From Pohlia nutans (lineage: Eukaryota > Streptophyta > Bryopsida > Bryales > Mniaceae), in NCBI GenBank assembly GCA_022496805.1, contig CM040103.1, forward strand, positions 7,520,001 through 7,584,000: 64,000 nucleotides of DNA, in the 5' to 3' direction. The position numbers and the translations under genes were made by a program. The notes beneath the pieces were generated by a model that saw nothing but the letters and a program-made list of their open reading frames with translations, was not told the origin of the DNA and ran no database searches. Each line of letters starts with the position of its first letter. Position 1 is the first letter of the stretch. Below, one piece after another: positions 24,261 through 37,520 of this stretch.

Positions 24261-26461
24261 CATATACAAAAAATTTACTTTTAAAGAATAAGTTGAATTA
24301 GTTTAACCCATTAGTACACTAAAAGACCAAATTAGTCCATAGAAAGTGGAAAAAATATTTTTTCACATTATAAACTAATATATCGGAGACGATCTAAAAG
24401 TATAAATTGTGTAAGCAAAGTTGATTAGAATTTATGAGCAATTGCTTGTCAAAGAAATTTTAATTTAATTTAATTTTTTCTACATAAAATTTACCCTACA
24501 TTTCAATGAAAGAAGTATCCAAGTGTAAATCACCTAAAGCCAATTTTTGAATCTCTATCTAGTATGCACATTTTTTGTTCTTTTAATCACTTAAATTTTC
24601 TAAATATTTCCATGTTCTTGTCAAAAATTTGAGGGAAACCGCAACAATGTAATTGAATTAAAATAACGATTCTATAAAATATTGATATTTATTCATTTAA
24701 TTTACATAATCATGTGCTCTTAGATCAACTTAAAAAATAATTAATTCTTAATTGAGTAGAATGACTTGGCTTATTGAACCGTGCAAATCTTGAGCATTAT
24801 CTAACGTAGATGCATTCGTCCTGTGGACATTGGACTAGTGGCTAAACAAACAAACACTTTATTCACGCCGGCCCATAATTAGGACCGGAGTTCTTATCTA
24901 TCTATCTAGATGCATTCTACTCGATTCAGATAACTTAGTGACCAAATTTCAACACAGAAAGAGTGTATAAAGAACATTTTTCATAACTCCAATTTGGGCA
25001 AATTTAATGTGCACTTGTAGATTTGGACCTATGCAGCCTTATCATTCCAAATATTCTCCAATCCAATGAAATGAAGACAGTGAAATGGTAATTGTTCCCC
25101 AAAAAAAACATTGGCCATGTTTCCTTGGATTGAATCTGCTCTTTTTAGTATTTTGTCTCAAACATGAGCTTGGAATCATTCTCAATCTAGTTAGTCACAG
25201 GAGATAATAGGGAGGACATTGACCCAAGACATAGTGCCAGTTGTTCAATGTCTTGGGTACTTGCAAAAAAAATAATTAAACTATACTACTATTTGCTGAC
25301 AGTGTGGTAATAATTCCAAGACCACGCTCTACCGGTATTTGGCAAAATCATGAAATTGACGAAGGCTAATTTTTTTAATGAGTGCTTGAGTGGCTGAAAT
25401 CTTTCATTTTGCGCTAATTTTACATTTTAGTGTCACCTTCAGTAATCACCCTGCTTTACTATAAACCCACCTTTACTGTCAGCAGAAAGTAGTGTAGTTG
25501 GCACCCAAGACATGAACCACAAGAGGACACTTTCTCGTGTGAATAGTAAACTGCCTCAAAGTGTAAGAGCATCTTCACTCATCTTCAACTTATACAAGAT
25601 AATTTCATCAATTTAAAACTTCATCACAAATGGAGGCCACATATTTCGAGAGTAGATCACTTGATTATCGCACCTATGCAAGTCGCTATGTTAACTTTGA
25701 ACCAATCACTTGTCTCTTAGTGTGCAAAAGCAAAAAAAAATCAAAATAAATAAATTTCAATCATTTAGTATCCAATCTCCTAACTGTAAAAGAAAAAGTA
25801 GTATCTGTCAAAGTTTAACAAAACTTGGCTACTTGCTTGGGCAAAGAGAATATTTTGATAGGTCCATGTTTCCTTGGGAGTGATAAAATAAAACGCAATT
25901 GAGGTCATAATTCCTCCATGAGTATTGAATAGGTGAAACCCTAAACAGTTAGACCCGTTCACAACAACGAAGAATAAAAAAGGCAACCAAGAGCAGGAGT
26001 AGAGATGGAAAAATGACAATAACTGAGGGCCGAGGTCAACAGAACGAAGTTGGTTGACTTGGTTCCTTGTTGGTCAACTATTTCACTGGAGCACATACAA
26101 AAATATCCCTCCTCTCCTTTACTTTGTCAAAGCAATAGAAACGATATCAAATATTGTCCCCAATTTACATCTACAGGCACTGGAATTTGCATGAAAAATG
26201 CTCATTCCGTGACGGCGACAATACTGCTCTTTACACCACCACTTGAGCTACAATACCGGGACTTCCCCAGGGTTCAACAAAAGTAATCAACACATCTGAC
26301 TGTACCGTGATTTACGCCTAGCACCATCTCAAAAATACACATGGATGCACAGACAAGCAACTCGATCACGACCCCACCTTGGTATCTAATACTTAAAATT
26401 AACATAACCTCCACATGCTAGTAAAGACTTCACATCAGTAAGTGAGAAGCACCTGTTGAAT
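24261..26461. other. Intergenic, one small foldback, otherwise nothing recognised
   Basis: AT-rich. It contains the 266-bp foldback listed separately and a short TATCTATC run near 24894. Confidence 0.5.
25248..25513. mobile_element. Small foldback element of 266 bp
   Basis: ATGTCTTGGG at the left pairs with CCCAAGACAT at the right. Further in, ACTATACTACTATTTGCTGA pairs with GTCAGCAGAAAGTAGTGTAG. No clear target duplication; MITE-like. Confidence 0.65.
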
Positions 26462-29400
26462 CTAAGCATCGTAAATTCTTCGCACAGTCCGGATGGTTTG
26501 CCGGCATATTGGACATCTATTAGAGTCGCCTCTTTGTATTCTGCAATTGTAACCAACCGCTCAACATTAGCCTCAAGGGAAAGAAAATAAAACGCAAACT
26601 GTAGAACCCATTAAGGTAGAGGGCTCTAAAACAAACAGGGTTCTAATTCCAAGAGAATCTAGACCATGCATTTATTTTAGAACACAAATCTACGCACATC
26701 ATAGAGCTCTTATTGGATGTTGACCAAAATGATAAGCTATCTATGGTCTACCTAGATTTAGGTTCTAGGATGATTATCGTGCCTAGATTCTTTAGATTCT
26801 TTACCTTGTTGGTTTTGGAGTCCTCTACCTTACGTACAATGCCAAGGTGAGGGAAATTAGAACAATATTCAGAAGTATATATACTAAGCCAGGAAAAGGA
26901 AACAAAAATAGGTCGAAGAGAATAACCTCATTCCACAAGAGTAGCAGGTGCAACGATGGCCGCAAGGGTCAAAGAAACTGTCCCTCGGTGCATCCAAGCA
27001 AATTGTACAAAGCGTATTCTCAGGAACGGTTCTCTCGCTATTGGTTTCATCTGCTGCTTGCATGGAGGGGTCAACCGGGGCAGATGGTGTTTGTGCAGCA
27101 CCATCTCCTACTAAAGGAGCATGCTCCTGAGGTGTGAAAGCTCCTGCGCTGGCTTGTCGTAATTCAAAAGCTCTTGTAAAGAGTGCTCCCGCAGCAACCA
27201 GACCTAGATGACACAAAAATAAATAAACATTTCAATACTCTCCCAAAGGTTTAGCTAGTATTTTCCATGTCATGAGTAGACCATCCAAGCGATGGGAAGT
27301 TGCGACTATACATTCCACATGAAATTCTTGGCTGAAGGTATACATTCTGGCGAATCACATCAACAATAATACTACAAACTATTAGAGCTGCTGCACTTCC
27401 TGAAAGAAACAGGTAATTATTTTACGTTGAAAGCACTTCAAGATAGTCACCAATAGCTCTTTTTATATACAATTAGAAACAAAACAAAACGAGAACGTGA
27501 ATTGTTTTGAGAACATTCACCTTATCATGAAACTGATTTGAAGAGGATATACTTTAAAGGAAGTACTTATATTTCCTTAACCCCTAGCAAATTTGAGTAG
27601 GTCTTATGTGGAGTTCCTTTTGTTCAAATATTTTTGTTTTTTTATTCATTTCTTCACTGATTCCAGTGGTATAAAATTTGGTTCCATCTGAATTATATTT
27701 TTCACAATATGATTGATTAAATTTGTCATCCTAAAACCATGAATCCTTGGTCCTTTACGGGTTAACTGATTAGTACCAAGAATAATAATCAAGTAAAATA
27801 TACATCCATTTGAAGGAGAATATAATATCACTTACCCCAAAAAAGGATGTACGTGATCCAACGAGGTACGTAGGACAGTTTAGTCTTCCAAATATCCACT
27901 CCTAACTGCACGTATTTCAACAGCCACAAGTCAGTGAGATTCACGTACAGCAACAAGTTCAATTTATGAAATCAATTCCTATGATATGGTTTTAGGCATC
28001 AAATAGCTTTGCTTCCGAATACTATCACATAGTATAAAGATTCAATTTTGAGCTAATGTGAACAGTTCAAGCTCAATGACATTGAATAATACTTTAGCAC
28101 AACACAATAAATTAGTGAACAGGATATGCGATTGTTAAATCACCACAGGAGCAGTGATTAAATACCTGATTAACCACTGGAGAAGTGAGCAACACGTAGG
28201 TGGAACGTCCAAGTGGGACAGGAAACTCGCAAGTGTCTTCAATCTGAGAAGAACACACAAGATCCGCATTTTTGGAGGAGTAAAGTGCGTAGCGGAAGTC
28301 CAGATTGACGGAGAACTGAACCACAAGCAACGATAGGATGGTGAGGAGAAAAATCTAGTACAGAAAAATTAAGCAAGTCATACTAAATTGAAAAAAATTG
28401 ATACCACTAGGTCAGAGAACTCCATGCTCTTGAATGTTGCAATTTCATCGTAATCCCAATCATTCCAACAAAGTATAAACTTATATTACTGAAACTTTGA
28501 GTTAATACATATATAGGATTTCAAAAGCATGAGTACGGAAACCACTAAAAAAATTATGGAAAATGACCAGGTCCTCTAATTGCTACCAGTGTACAACATC
28601 CGAAAGATTATCATTAAATAAAGAGCAAGGGAACATATGACTTACGGTCAACTTGCGATTGTTCAAATTGCCAAAAACTATGCAATAATCATCGTCCTCT
28701 TCTACCTTCAAACTCAATGATCCTTTGTCTGCACATCAATGTGATGACCATATTGTAAGCATCACTAGATTAATTCTGGTTATTCATAGTTTCATGCAGT
28801 CAAAGACTGAAATTCAGATTAAAATGATCGTAAAGTTTAAAGTCTCCCATACTGACAAGCAGTATCATTAAAACCAAAAGCATTCCAAGCTAAATCTCTA
28901 AGAGCTCCTGCAATTTTCTTGAGCATATACATACCATTTATACGTTTCCACCTCAACGCCGAACTAGGATTTCCAGGATCTCCTTTCCAGTCCTGGAAGC
29001 CGTCTTCACCTGCACAAGAAATTGCATTAAATTGTTATCAGTTGTTATCAGTTGTTATCAGTTGTTAGCAGCATTCAAAAATTGAGCAAAAGTTAAGCCA
29101 AAAAAAATAACCATTACAAGGAAAGCATAAAATGTCTGCCTTGAGCAGAATCAAGAGAATAACTGCAGGAAAACAAGAAGTTTTCGGGCTCTTAGCTCAT
29201 TAATACAATAAAAAGGTTCGTTACATTTAGATAAGAAAATAAATGGTCATTAAAATCAAGGCTAAAGCAATGGAGTGTCAGCAAAACGAGCTTGAATTCA
29301 CAGCAACCCCCATGAACAACCCCAATCTTACAATTGTTGTGGGAGCCTCAACAATGACCGTTGACAAATAGACAGTGGCAGAGAATCTCACCTTTCACGA

Positions 29401-30757
29401 TAGCAACAATCAAGCTGTTTGTTCCAGACTCAGAATCCTTCAAGGTACATGATAGCTCAATACTCGACCCTTTATTCAACCAATATACGTTTCGCTGCAA
29501 ATAAAATGTAATCAACCAAATCAATCACTGCAAGAACACCTGATAATAAGCTCTACATTCAAATGATGAGTCACAAAGCAACAGAGGCAATGGATGGAAC
29601 CTGCTCTTGAAGAAAAGTACCTGATGCGACCTGCGCTCAACGACAATATCTTCAAATGTCCTCTTATCAGAAATTGGTGATGAAAGTTCAGGCCAGGTCG
29701 AAAACGAATAAGAAACTGGACCTTTGTCCAGGACATTTTGCACCTGGATTAACCCAGCAACTGACATCAGCACTTCCAAATATGAATCACATAAACTACT
29801 TAACATGGAGGTTTTGTGCACAGATGTAAAAACTGCGATAAGGAAGAATTTTAAGACGCAGTTTGAACAGTGCGCCTGACGCAAGTTGGTAATTTTATTG
29901 ATCAAGCATCCACAAGTCTGATATCAAGTTCACAATTGCATCTCATTACTAAAATATTCCTCCACAGATTATGAAGCAGAAACATAAGCTTTAAATCGAT
30001 TCATCTGTAAATGATTCACCCTGGGTTTTGTAATGCTTCTAGTAGCCACTGGCATCGAATTTGTTCCCAAGAATAGATTACCATATACTTGATGCAAATA
30101 GAAATAAAACTCTTACCTTTATTTCCTTCACAAAGAAGGAATTGGCCTTTATCACCCGCGAGTAGAACATACCCATCTCCAGCTGTTGGTTTCCGTAGAG
30201 ACCAAATAACATCCATATCGACACTGCAAACAGTCATTAACCGATTTCAAAATATATAATACTGAGCTCTTCGTAAGAGCACGAGAAAATCCATCACGAC
30301 ACTTGATAAATATAAGCATTGATTTTCTCAAGGACTTACGATACAACCCTGTGAGCTGACCACTTCAGAAAACGAAAGGACAATCCCCGCTAACAAATGC
30401 AAAATGGCAAACCACGATTCCAGCAGGTCCTGCATGCCACAGACACTCATAAAAAACATGCTTACAGAAAAATGCTGAAGAATAATGCTTACCAAAAAGT
30501 GCAAAAAATGCAAAGACGGCAAAGAAGCCGTAGCCAGCTTGCATCCCCTCCCTCCGCTGGTCTTGTTCAGAGCCCCACGACCTCCGATTGTTGGGATATG
30601 AGCGATCCCAATATGAGTCATAATAACTTGGCGGGTCGTCCATCGTCCTTTGACGGGGTTGATCACTTGCATCTGAAGCAAAGGGCTCTGCCCTGCCACT
30701 TGAACTGTAAGCAGATGTTACCCCGGCATCAAAAGCTCCGCCACTAGACCTTCCCAT
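26462..30757 (-). CDS. APD-like RING-type E3 ubiquitin ligase, 11 exons
   Basis: Minus-strand exons: 30757-30493, 30223-30117, 29743-29621, 29494-29392, 29009-28935, 28728-28646, 28315-28166, 27905-27836, 27399-27373, 27203-26927, 26540-26462. All joins keep phase and give 1,359 nt, 452 residues. The ATG is the first one after a splice acceptor that opens the exon. A serine-rich N-tail is followed by a transmembrane helix (about 75-98), a lumenal or extracellular region with APD-type phrases such as GNQQLEMGMFYSRVIKANS and PLGRSTYVLLTSP, a second helix (about 316-345) and a C-terminal RING (about 400-439): CTICLD, DPCGHRCTCYSC, CPICRQTIRTVRRIYDA. Length and end match Arabidopsis APD1-4 (about 450 residues, ending HVKRIYTA), which act in endomembranes and pollen development. 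The 27-nt exon 9 is the least certain part. A small TTAA-flanked insert lies in one intron. Confidence 0.82.
27581..27761. mobile_element. Possible short TTAA-flanked insert in an APD-like gene intron
   Basis: TTAA at 27577-27580 and 27762-27765 flank 181 bp starting CCCCTAGC and ending TTTACGGG. The inverted ends match only over a few bases, so this is tentative. It lies between exons 8 and 9 of the APD-like gene. Confidence 0.35.
29032..29071. repeat. 10-bp tandem repeat (GTTGTTATCA)x4 in an intron
   Basis: GTTGTTATCA occurs about four times in a row, the last copy with one change, in the intron between exons 4 and 5 of the APD-like gene. Confidence 0.9.
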
Positions 30758-32039
30758 CCCGCCTCTGTGTCTTGCGCGTTCCTCCAGATTTCCTAAAATA
30801 TTCAGCAGGAACAATATTCATCAATGTCGTGAGCTCATAATTTCAGCTCATTCCATGCACAACAAAGATGCTAGTTGGACTCACTGAGCCAGAATCTCTC
30901 AATCACTCAAATTGCCCTTTCTTGCACCGCACAATCATTTCATATTCACTCGATTTTGGCCAAACCTGTCGGCATTCGGCATTCAATGAATAGTACAAAC
31001 TGTTGTCAAATATCCGAAAGCTCTTGAAAGATGAACCCCCCTTGGAACATTATCCACTGCAATTAGGTCTCTCGGTAACCTATTCTAAAACCCTAACCTA
31101 TTTTCATGATAAATGAGACGCTTCTATCATCCACCGAAAGCCACAACGACAGAACCACTTGCCAATTCTGAGAAACCACAACGTAAATCACGACCACCAT
31201 TCTTCTCAATTAGAAATTCGAACAAGGTAGTGATCTTCGATTTTATTACTCTTCGAGAAGTGCGTGCTCATAAAAATCTACAAACCTTTGCAAAACCTCA
31301 ATCTTCAATATTACGAGGTGATCGTATTTCTATTCAAAGTCGTGACAACACTGGGTTGTAACAGACCATAAGGCCCCCAGAGGTAGAAGACCATAGGACC
31401 CCGGTCCTTTAGGGGTTAACGTATCCCTCTCTTTGAGTCAATATGATATCAGATGCTCTTCATTCAAAGAGAGGAAGGCAGTCACCACAAAATTATTCAT
31501 TGAGAGCGCCTACACGTCTGCGCTCTCAATGAATACTTTATCAACAATTTGATGTTCTCTAAAGTATTCATAACTGAAAAACCATAGCAATCTGCATCAT
31601 TAAGAACAGTGAGAGTTCCAAGAGTCAGCAAGCAGATTGTTAAAGCTAAAATATACGTTAGACAATTCAACAAGATTTTAGAGTATATACCTTCAGTTCC
31701 ATTCATTAAGATGATTTGTTAAGAGCAACCTCAACGCATGGATCCTCCTCATCAACCAATTTGAACTAGAACAGAAACGTCGTAAGCACAATCACTATGT
31801 GAGTATTCATAAGCCTAGATGATAAAACAGTTAACTCCAATTTTACATGCCAGAATATCTGCTTACGCTCATATATTCCCAAACAACGAACTCCGTCCTA
31901 ATCATCTCACAAATTCATCAGCTTAGCTACATGTCTCTCAGACTCAAGACACACACCAAATGGACGAACAAAATACAAAGACAAATTTCTTGTAACCTAA
32001 TTCACAATGTCGTGACTATGTCCTGTAAAAACCTGCTGA

Positions 32040-32770
32040 CGAACTCCCAGAGCTCTCTCGCCTGCACCACTTCAAAAACTCACCACTTCACTTCCAAGAT
32101 CCAGTAAACGCAAACAAGTCAAAAAAAACAGTCACTCTCAAACTAAAGATCTACTCACTCACTCCCATGCAAACTCTACCAAATAAATGCGCCAATTAGG
32201 TGCCCGTGAAGCTGCACCAATGAAGAATAATTCCACGGCAATCGCATGAAGAATTTCGAAATACTTGAAACCTAATTCAGACTCCCTCTTGTAGAAACTG
32301 CCCGGCCTTACCTACTAACAAACTCCGAGGGCTCCCTCGCCCGTACCACTTCAAAACCTCACCACTTCACTTCCGAGATCCAGTAAATGCAAACAAGTCA
32401 GAAAAAACAGTCGTTCTCAAACTAAAGATCTACTCACTCACTCCCATGCAAACTCTACCAAATAAATGCGCCAATTAGGTGCCCGTGAAGCTGCACCAAT
32501 GAAGAATAATTCCACGGCAATCGCATGAAGAATTTCGAGATACTTGAAACCTAATTCAGACTTCCTCTTGTAGAAACTGCCCGGCCTTACCTATTAACGA
32601 ACTCCGGGGGCTCCCTCGCCCGTACCACTTCAAAACCTCACAACTTGACTTCCGAGATCCAACAAAACCTAAGAACAAAGCCGATCTTTCTCAACTAAGT
32701 TCAGATCGATCTACTTAGTTGCTCACTCTCTGAAAAACTGAAGTGATTTATTTTTCCAAAAGAGGCTAAA
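32040..32770. repeat. Three tandem copies of a 279-bp unit upstream of the APD-like gene
   Basis: AACTAAAGATCTACTCACTC recurs with the same g at 32148 and 32427, a period of 279 bp. A third, more diverged copy starts near 32599 and ends with the AATTCGGCGTCCGTGAAGCT segment near 32780. The array lies 1.3-2.0 kb upstream of the APD-like start codon and may include its promoter or a noncoding first exon; the GC-rich stretch 32780-33100 next to it has promoter-like composition. Confidence 0.85.
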
Positions 32771-33118
32771 AGAACGCACCAATTCGGCGTCCGTGAAGCT
32801 GCACGACCATAGTCATGAGAAGAGAACGACGAGGAGCGCGTCGCCTCCAGCTGACAAGTGGAAAAAGGAGGATGGTCGGCAGGGCAACGTGTTGCCTGCG
32901 GCGTCTGCGACCGACCCCGTTGATGGGAGAGACGACGTTCGCTCACCATACCCGGACGGTTCTCAATGCGGGTAACGGAGCATCGATTGAGGACCGGCGA
33001 CTTCATAGGACGGAGTTTGCTGCCAGGTGGAGAGTTCTGATTGGCCGAACTGCGTGTACTTTGTGTCATGCTTTGTGCTTGGAACCTGTGACTCTGTGAC
33101 TTTCAACATGCCCGTTTA

Positions 33119-34001
33119 GAGCATCCCCAGTCATCCTGTAAGCCCTTAACCTAAGTGCCCAATCAACCATTATGCTTGATTTTTGGTCAAACGTCCCAAA
33201 AGTCAAGTGTTTTGGCTTTATTGTAGTTGGTGTTTTCATTAGGTGTTTTCATTAGATGTTTAAGTTAAAATATGATACATTTTTTGACCATTGGGATTGG
33301 AGAATAGACTTCATTTGAAGATTTTTCACTGTTGAGAAATTTGAATTTTAAGTGTCCAAAATACAAAGGGCTTTCTAAAAATGCTCCAATCATAGGTCTC
33401 TTTTAATTTCTTCACTTTCAAATTTTTACTCCTTGTAAATATAACTTTTATCTACCTTAAATATAATTTTTAATATTGAATTTGACAAAAATATATTTAT
33501 TTTGAATTTTTACCTTGTTTACATGATAAAATTTGTAAATATTCAAAATATTTTTCCATCATGTTGAAAATTTTGTCATACATTCATAATGTTGATGACT
33601 ATCTATGAAAAATTATAAATCATGCAATGTGATAATTCAAGTATGCAAATTATAGTGCTTTGACTTTTACAAAGAGGTAAGGACCTTTAGGGATTAAACC
33701 TCCATCCGGCTTCATCTGGGTTATAGGCTTAAGGGTCCTGTAAACACCCAGTGGGGGCCTGTAAACAACTTTCTCATCCAGGCCGCGGCCTCTAAAGGGT
33801 CGTCGACCTGAAAATTATAGGTTGTTTCAGATCAACCTATAAGTGCTAGAAATAGCAAAATCACACCAGAAATAGCAAAATCAACCTGTAAGGACCTAGG
33901 TTACATGTTGACCAAAATTTCACTCAACCTGAAACTGTACTGGAACTGTTCGTCGAAGGACCTTTAGAGGCTTACAGGTTAGGGGACGACTGGGGATGCT
34001 C
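33119..34001. mobile_element. Harbinger-like non-autonomous element, TTA-flanked
   Basis: The ends GAGCATCCCCAGTC and its complement lie between TTA at 33116-33118 and TTA at 34002-34004, the usual PIF/Harbinger target duplication. 883 bp, AT-rich middle, no reading frame. GAGCATCYCCA ends are common among plant MITEs. Confidence 0.7.
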
Positions 34002-34020
34002 TTAGATTTCGAATCCCGCT

Positions 34021-34047
34021 GGAGGTATAGCTCAGTGGTAGGATACC
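34021..34047 (+). tRNA. tRNA-like 5' fragment (A box only)
   Basis: GGAGGTATAGCTCAGTGGTA matches a tRNA acceptor strand and D arm with an intact A box. No anticodon arm or T arm follows. Just upstream, TTCGAATCC resembles a B box but stands before the A box. It is a decayed tRNA-derived piece, perhaps a SINE head, not a working gene. Confidence 0.4.
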
Positions 34048-34413
34048 ATTAATGCCTAAAAGCAACCTCATTGCTAATATATTAGTGTTGGACACACTAT
34101 GCAACCTTTAAGAAGTATTCACTTATCACATTTATAATTGTAGATAGGAGTCAAGCCTGATCGTGACATCAACTGACCAAATTCATCTGGTTTCCGTGAG
34201 ACCAAACTTCAATCTTTGCCCTAGACGAGAAGATCGTCTGTGAATGACCAAGACACATTATGTTATTTGTATGCTATCTTATGTACATAAATAACACACA
34301 ATCATAATAATCATATCACTTGGAATCCGTTAGTAAACAAATGCAACATTGATATGCTTCAAACATTTGCAACTGTTATATAAGAAAAGAACAACCCCAT
34401 CTCTAAACACCCT

Positions 34414-34622
34414 AGCACTCTCAGAAAACAACACTATTAGCAAACTTGTTGTTTTTCACTCCTCATTTTGTGGAAACAGTGAATAGTAGCGGAATATTAT
34501 ACTTACGTTTCTATCTTTTTGTGACCAAAACTACTCATCAGCACTCACACAACCCATGTGCCTGATGCCATTTCATTTCTTTTTCATTTATAGTAAGTGA
34601 AAAACAACACATTTCCTTCTAG
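34414..34622. mobile_element. MITE-like copy with CACT...AGTG ends, relative at 42.07 kb
   Basis: The sequence from CACTCTCAGAAAAC to CCTTCTAGTG resembles 42068-42264 over its whole length (shared ACCAAAACTACTCA, AACCCATG, CATTTCCT). Ends with CACT/AGTG point to a CACTA-derived MITE. No target duplication was confirmed. Confidence 0.5.
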
Positions 34623-34882
34623 TGCAAATGCTTACCACATTTAGCAAGGTCTCCTTCCAATATGCCCTATGGTACACACAAGCATATATCGTACATATCA
34701 CATGTGAGTCTCGAAATAGACATAAAGATGGAACAAATGTGTGAAACTCAAGAGCCTACGACTATGAGATCTCCACAGACGGATCACAAGAATTTGGTCT
34801 TCAGAATCTTACTCTTTATGAGCTTCATCATGGCATGGTCTGAAGCAACTTCAAATCTTCAATAGGAGACATGCAAAATTAT

Positions 34883-34943
34883 TAAGTGCAATAAAGGATT
34901 TGCTTGGTCATTCACCAATAATGCAAATCCTTTATTGCACTTA
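34883..34943. other. Perfect 21-bp hairpin with 19-nt loop
   Basis: The 21 bases 34883-34903 (starting TAAGTGCAATAAAGG) are the exact reverse complement of 34923-34943. The stem is short for a plant miRNA precursor, and the flanks show no further pairing that I could see. Confidence 0.8.
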
Positions 34944-35022
34944 CTGTCTTTCACTTTGTTGGAGCGTAGAATTTGACTGAAGACATCACAAGCTATTTTG
35001 ACTGCAAACACATAAATGAATT

Positions 35023-35145
35023 GATAACATGTAGATATAACAATTTAATGTGATTAGATAACATGTAGATATAACAATTTAATGTGATTAGATAACATGT
35101 AGATATAACAATTTAATGTGATTTGATAACATGTAGATATATGTT
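35023..35145. repeat. 34-bp tandem repeat, about 3.6 copies
   Basis: GATAACATGTAGATATAAC starts at 35023, 35057, 35091 and 35125, a constant 34-bp period, with almost no changes between copies. Confidence 0.95.
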
Positions 35146-37384
35146 AAGTTCTTTCTCGATTGTGCAAACAAATACTCGGCATACTTGCAGGACTATAACA
35201 TTCAGTAGTCTTCATGCCCATTGTCGTTCCTTGCTCATCATCTTGACTTCCACGTGCTCACTTAGTTATTGATGAAGTATTGTTATGTGTGGAAAATTCC
35301 ACACCATCTATTGTAGAGCAGAAAAAATGCATGCTACTGAATGTTATGGAGATGGTTTTTGGGCACCAAAGAATACTGTTAACTTACAGTGTGATGCCCA
35401 AAACCTATGTCGGCAGCACCACCACAGCACACCCACTGCCGCAACTGTCTAAATGTCAGGGTAGAATCAACACCACAAATCACATTGTGTGTGAAGGAAT
35501 CAAAGTTCCATTTTTTTGCATTTGACAAATGATTACGATGATTGAGCCTCAGATGCGGTAAGTTACTTCTTCAATTGGTTGCAGTCAAGAAGGCAAGAAG
35601 CTAGCCTATGCAGTGCTTGTTGTCGTTATAAGACAATCACATAAAATTTAACTCCTAAACGTCTTGTCTAATTTAGAAAGAAAAGAGTATTTTTAAGTTT
35701 TAATGTCAAAGTATAGAAGTAATTTACATTCTAAATGTAGGTACATTATGTTCTTGTCATAGATGATGCTTGAAAAAAAAAATTCATATAAATGTTTCTC
35801 CATTATTAACAATTTGTAGTCAAAATTGAGAAACCAAACCGGAGCACATGCCAAGCACATGATGCATGAGGCATCACAAATGCTCACAATAAAACTAAGC
35901 AATAACCGTAGTCCACTGTGTGGTTTGGCCGGCAAGTCATGCCGAATAATTCATTTTTGTGGAAAATTGATTTTCATCAACTGTGGATATTCTTTAAGAT
36001 TCTCTTTCTCACCATACAAAATTGACTTGTTTTGAAAAAATAATTTCCTAAAGATTTGGGCTCCTCTTTATATAATTATTTTTCGTTGTCATGACAACCA
36101 ACTATGGTATGCACCCTAAGGCTGCACATTTGGGTGCACATTTTGTACGCCCTTGAGTAGCGAAAATGTGTCAAGTGCTTCCCACAGTCTAGTGCAATAA
36201 GAAAAAGAACGATATTTCCATACAACCATGGAAATTCACTAGACATGCAACATTCACATCTTGAGCACAAGGCAAATTCAGTAAGCCCACTTTACAATAG
36301 GGCCAGATTGTTGATTCAAGCCAAACTTCACAACCCTAAACCAATAGGATCGCTTGACTTTGGGAAAGAGTTTACACTTAAATCATATCTAAACTTCTCC
36401 TCGTCTTGTGTGACAGTCTACGTGATACAAATTTGGCGCTAAAACTTTAAGTCAACCCAAGGAAATTAAATTGAGATTGTTCATGAACCCAAGTTCACAA
36501 CTTAGGCCCCAACACCTCAAATACAACTTCGCTAATGAATCTTACAAATCTCTACCATACGTATGATCATTGACCCAATTACTTATCAGTTTAGTTAGGT
36601 TAGGACCAACGATCGGATCAAACCTTACTGCAAAGTGAGTCTTAGTACAGTGGGGTCCAAAGTAGAATGGCGTTTTTGGTTTAGCACTGGAAAAAAATTC
36701 AAGTCTGCCCACTTTGAAAGCCTCTAGAGAGATCAAAAATTGGTATGGTACCTTGGAATTTTTTCCATGAACCTGAAATCAAGTTGTTACTATGCCTACC
36801 AAATTTCAAAGCCAATTAATTCACCAAAAAAAAGTTATTTAAAATCTACCAATATAGGTAGCTGTGGAAAAAGTTTCACTCCTATCAACTTTGATAGCCT
36901 CCCGAGAATTGAAAAACAAATTCCTTACTTTGATTTTTTTTGCTAGAAACCAATTTATGTTAGTAATATACGGTAAAAATCTCAAGTCTAAAAGATTAGT
37001 GAAAAAAAGATACACCCAATCTACCAACATGTGTTATTTTGCGGTATGCTTGTGGAAATGATTTTCACTACAACCAACTTTGGCACCCTCCCAATGGCTA
37101 AAAAATGGCCCATTTTCCATGAGATTCTTGTCACAAGATAAGCTACATGTTAATGACAAGTGTGCCAAAATTCAAGCTAGAAAAGCTTACACACAAAAAA
37201 CAACTCACAATCTACTCGAGAATCTACTGATATGTGTAATTGTGAAAAGCAATTTAAGAGCTTGTTGGGAATGTTCATGCTTAGAAGCATGGCGTGAAGC
37301 ATGGATATTTAGCTTATGGTGTGAAATTGTCCACATAATATAGCACCTAAATAGAAATGCTTCTCAAAAAATCAAGAACATCCA

Positions 37385-37520
37385 AATTTAACTGTGCGCA
37401 CTTGTCACATCCCAATGAATACACTTGTTAAGAATTTTAATACCAAATACGCATGTGCGCACTTGTCGCACTCCAATGAATACACCTGCTAAGAATTTAA
37501 ATACCTCATACACATGAAGG
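37385..37520. repeat. Two copies of a unit of about 67 bp inside the Tc1 element
   Basis: GTGCGCACTTGTCACATCCC and GTGCGCACTTGTCGCACTCC, each followed by AATGAATACAC, lie upstream of the transposase start. A little further on (37617-37700) TGGACATGGTGATGG recurs. This is the left internal untranslated part of the element and may hold its promoter. Confidence 0.7.

Noticed and set aside
30340..30429. Possible APD-like exon with a good GTAAGT donor (reads LLAGIVLSFSEVV)
   Set aside because: It cannot be joined in phase to the exons on either side: one frame meets TGA and the other leads to a stop in the next exon. Joining 30493 directly to 30223 keeps phase and gives a complete transmembrane helix.
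36740..37061. Open frames in the Tc1 element arms, mirrored at 39072-39393
   Set aside because: The same translations appear in both arms in opposite orientation; they arise from the inverted repeats, not from genes.
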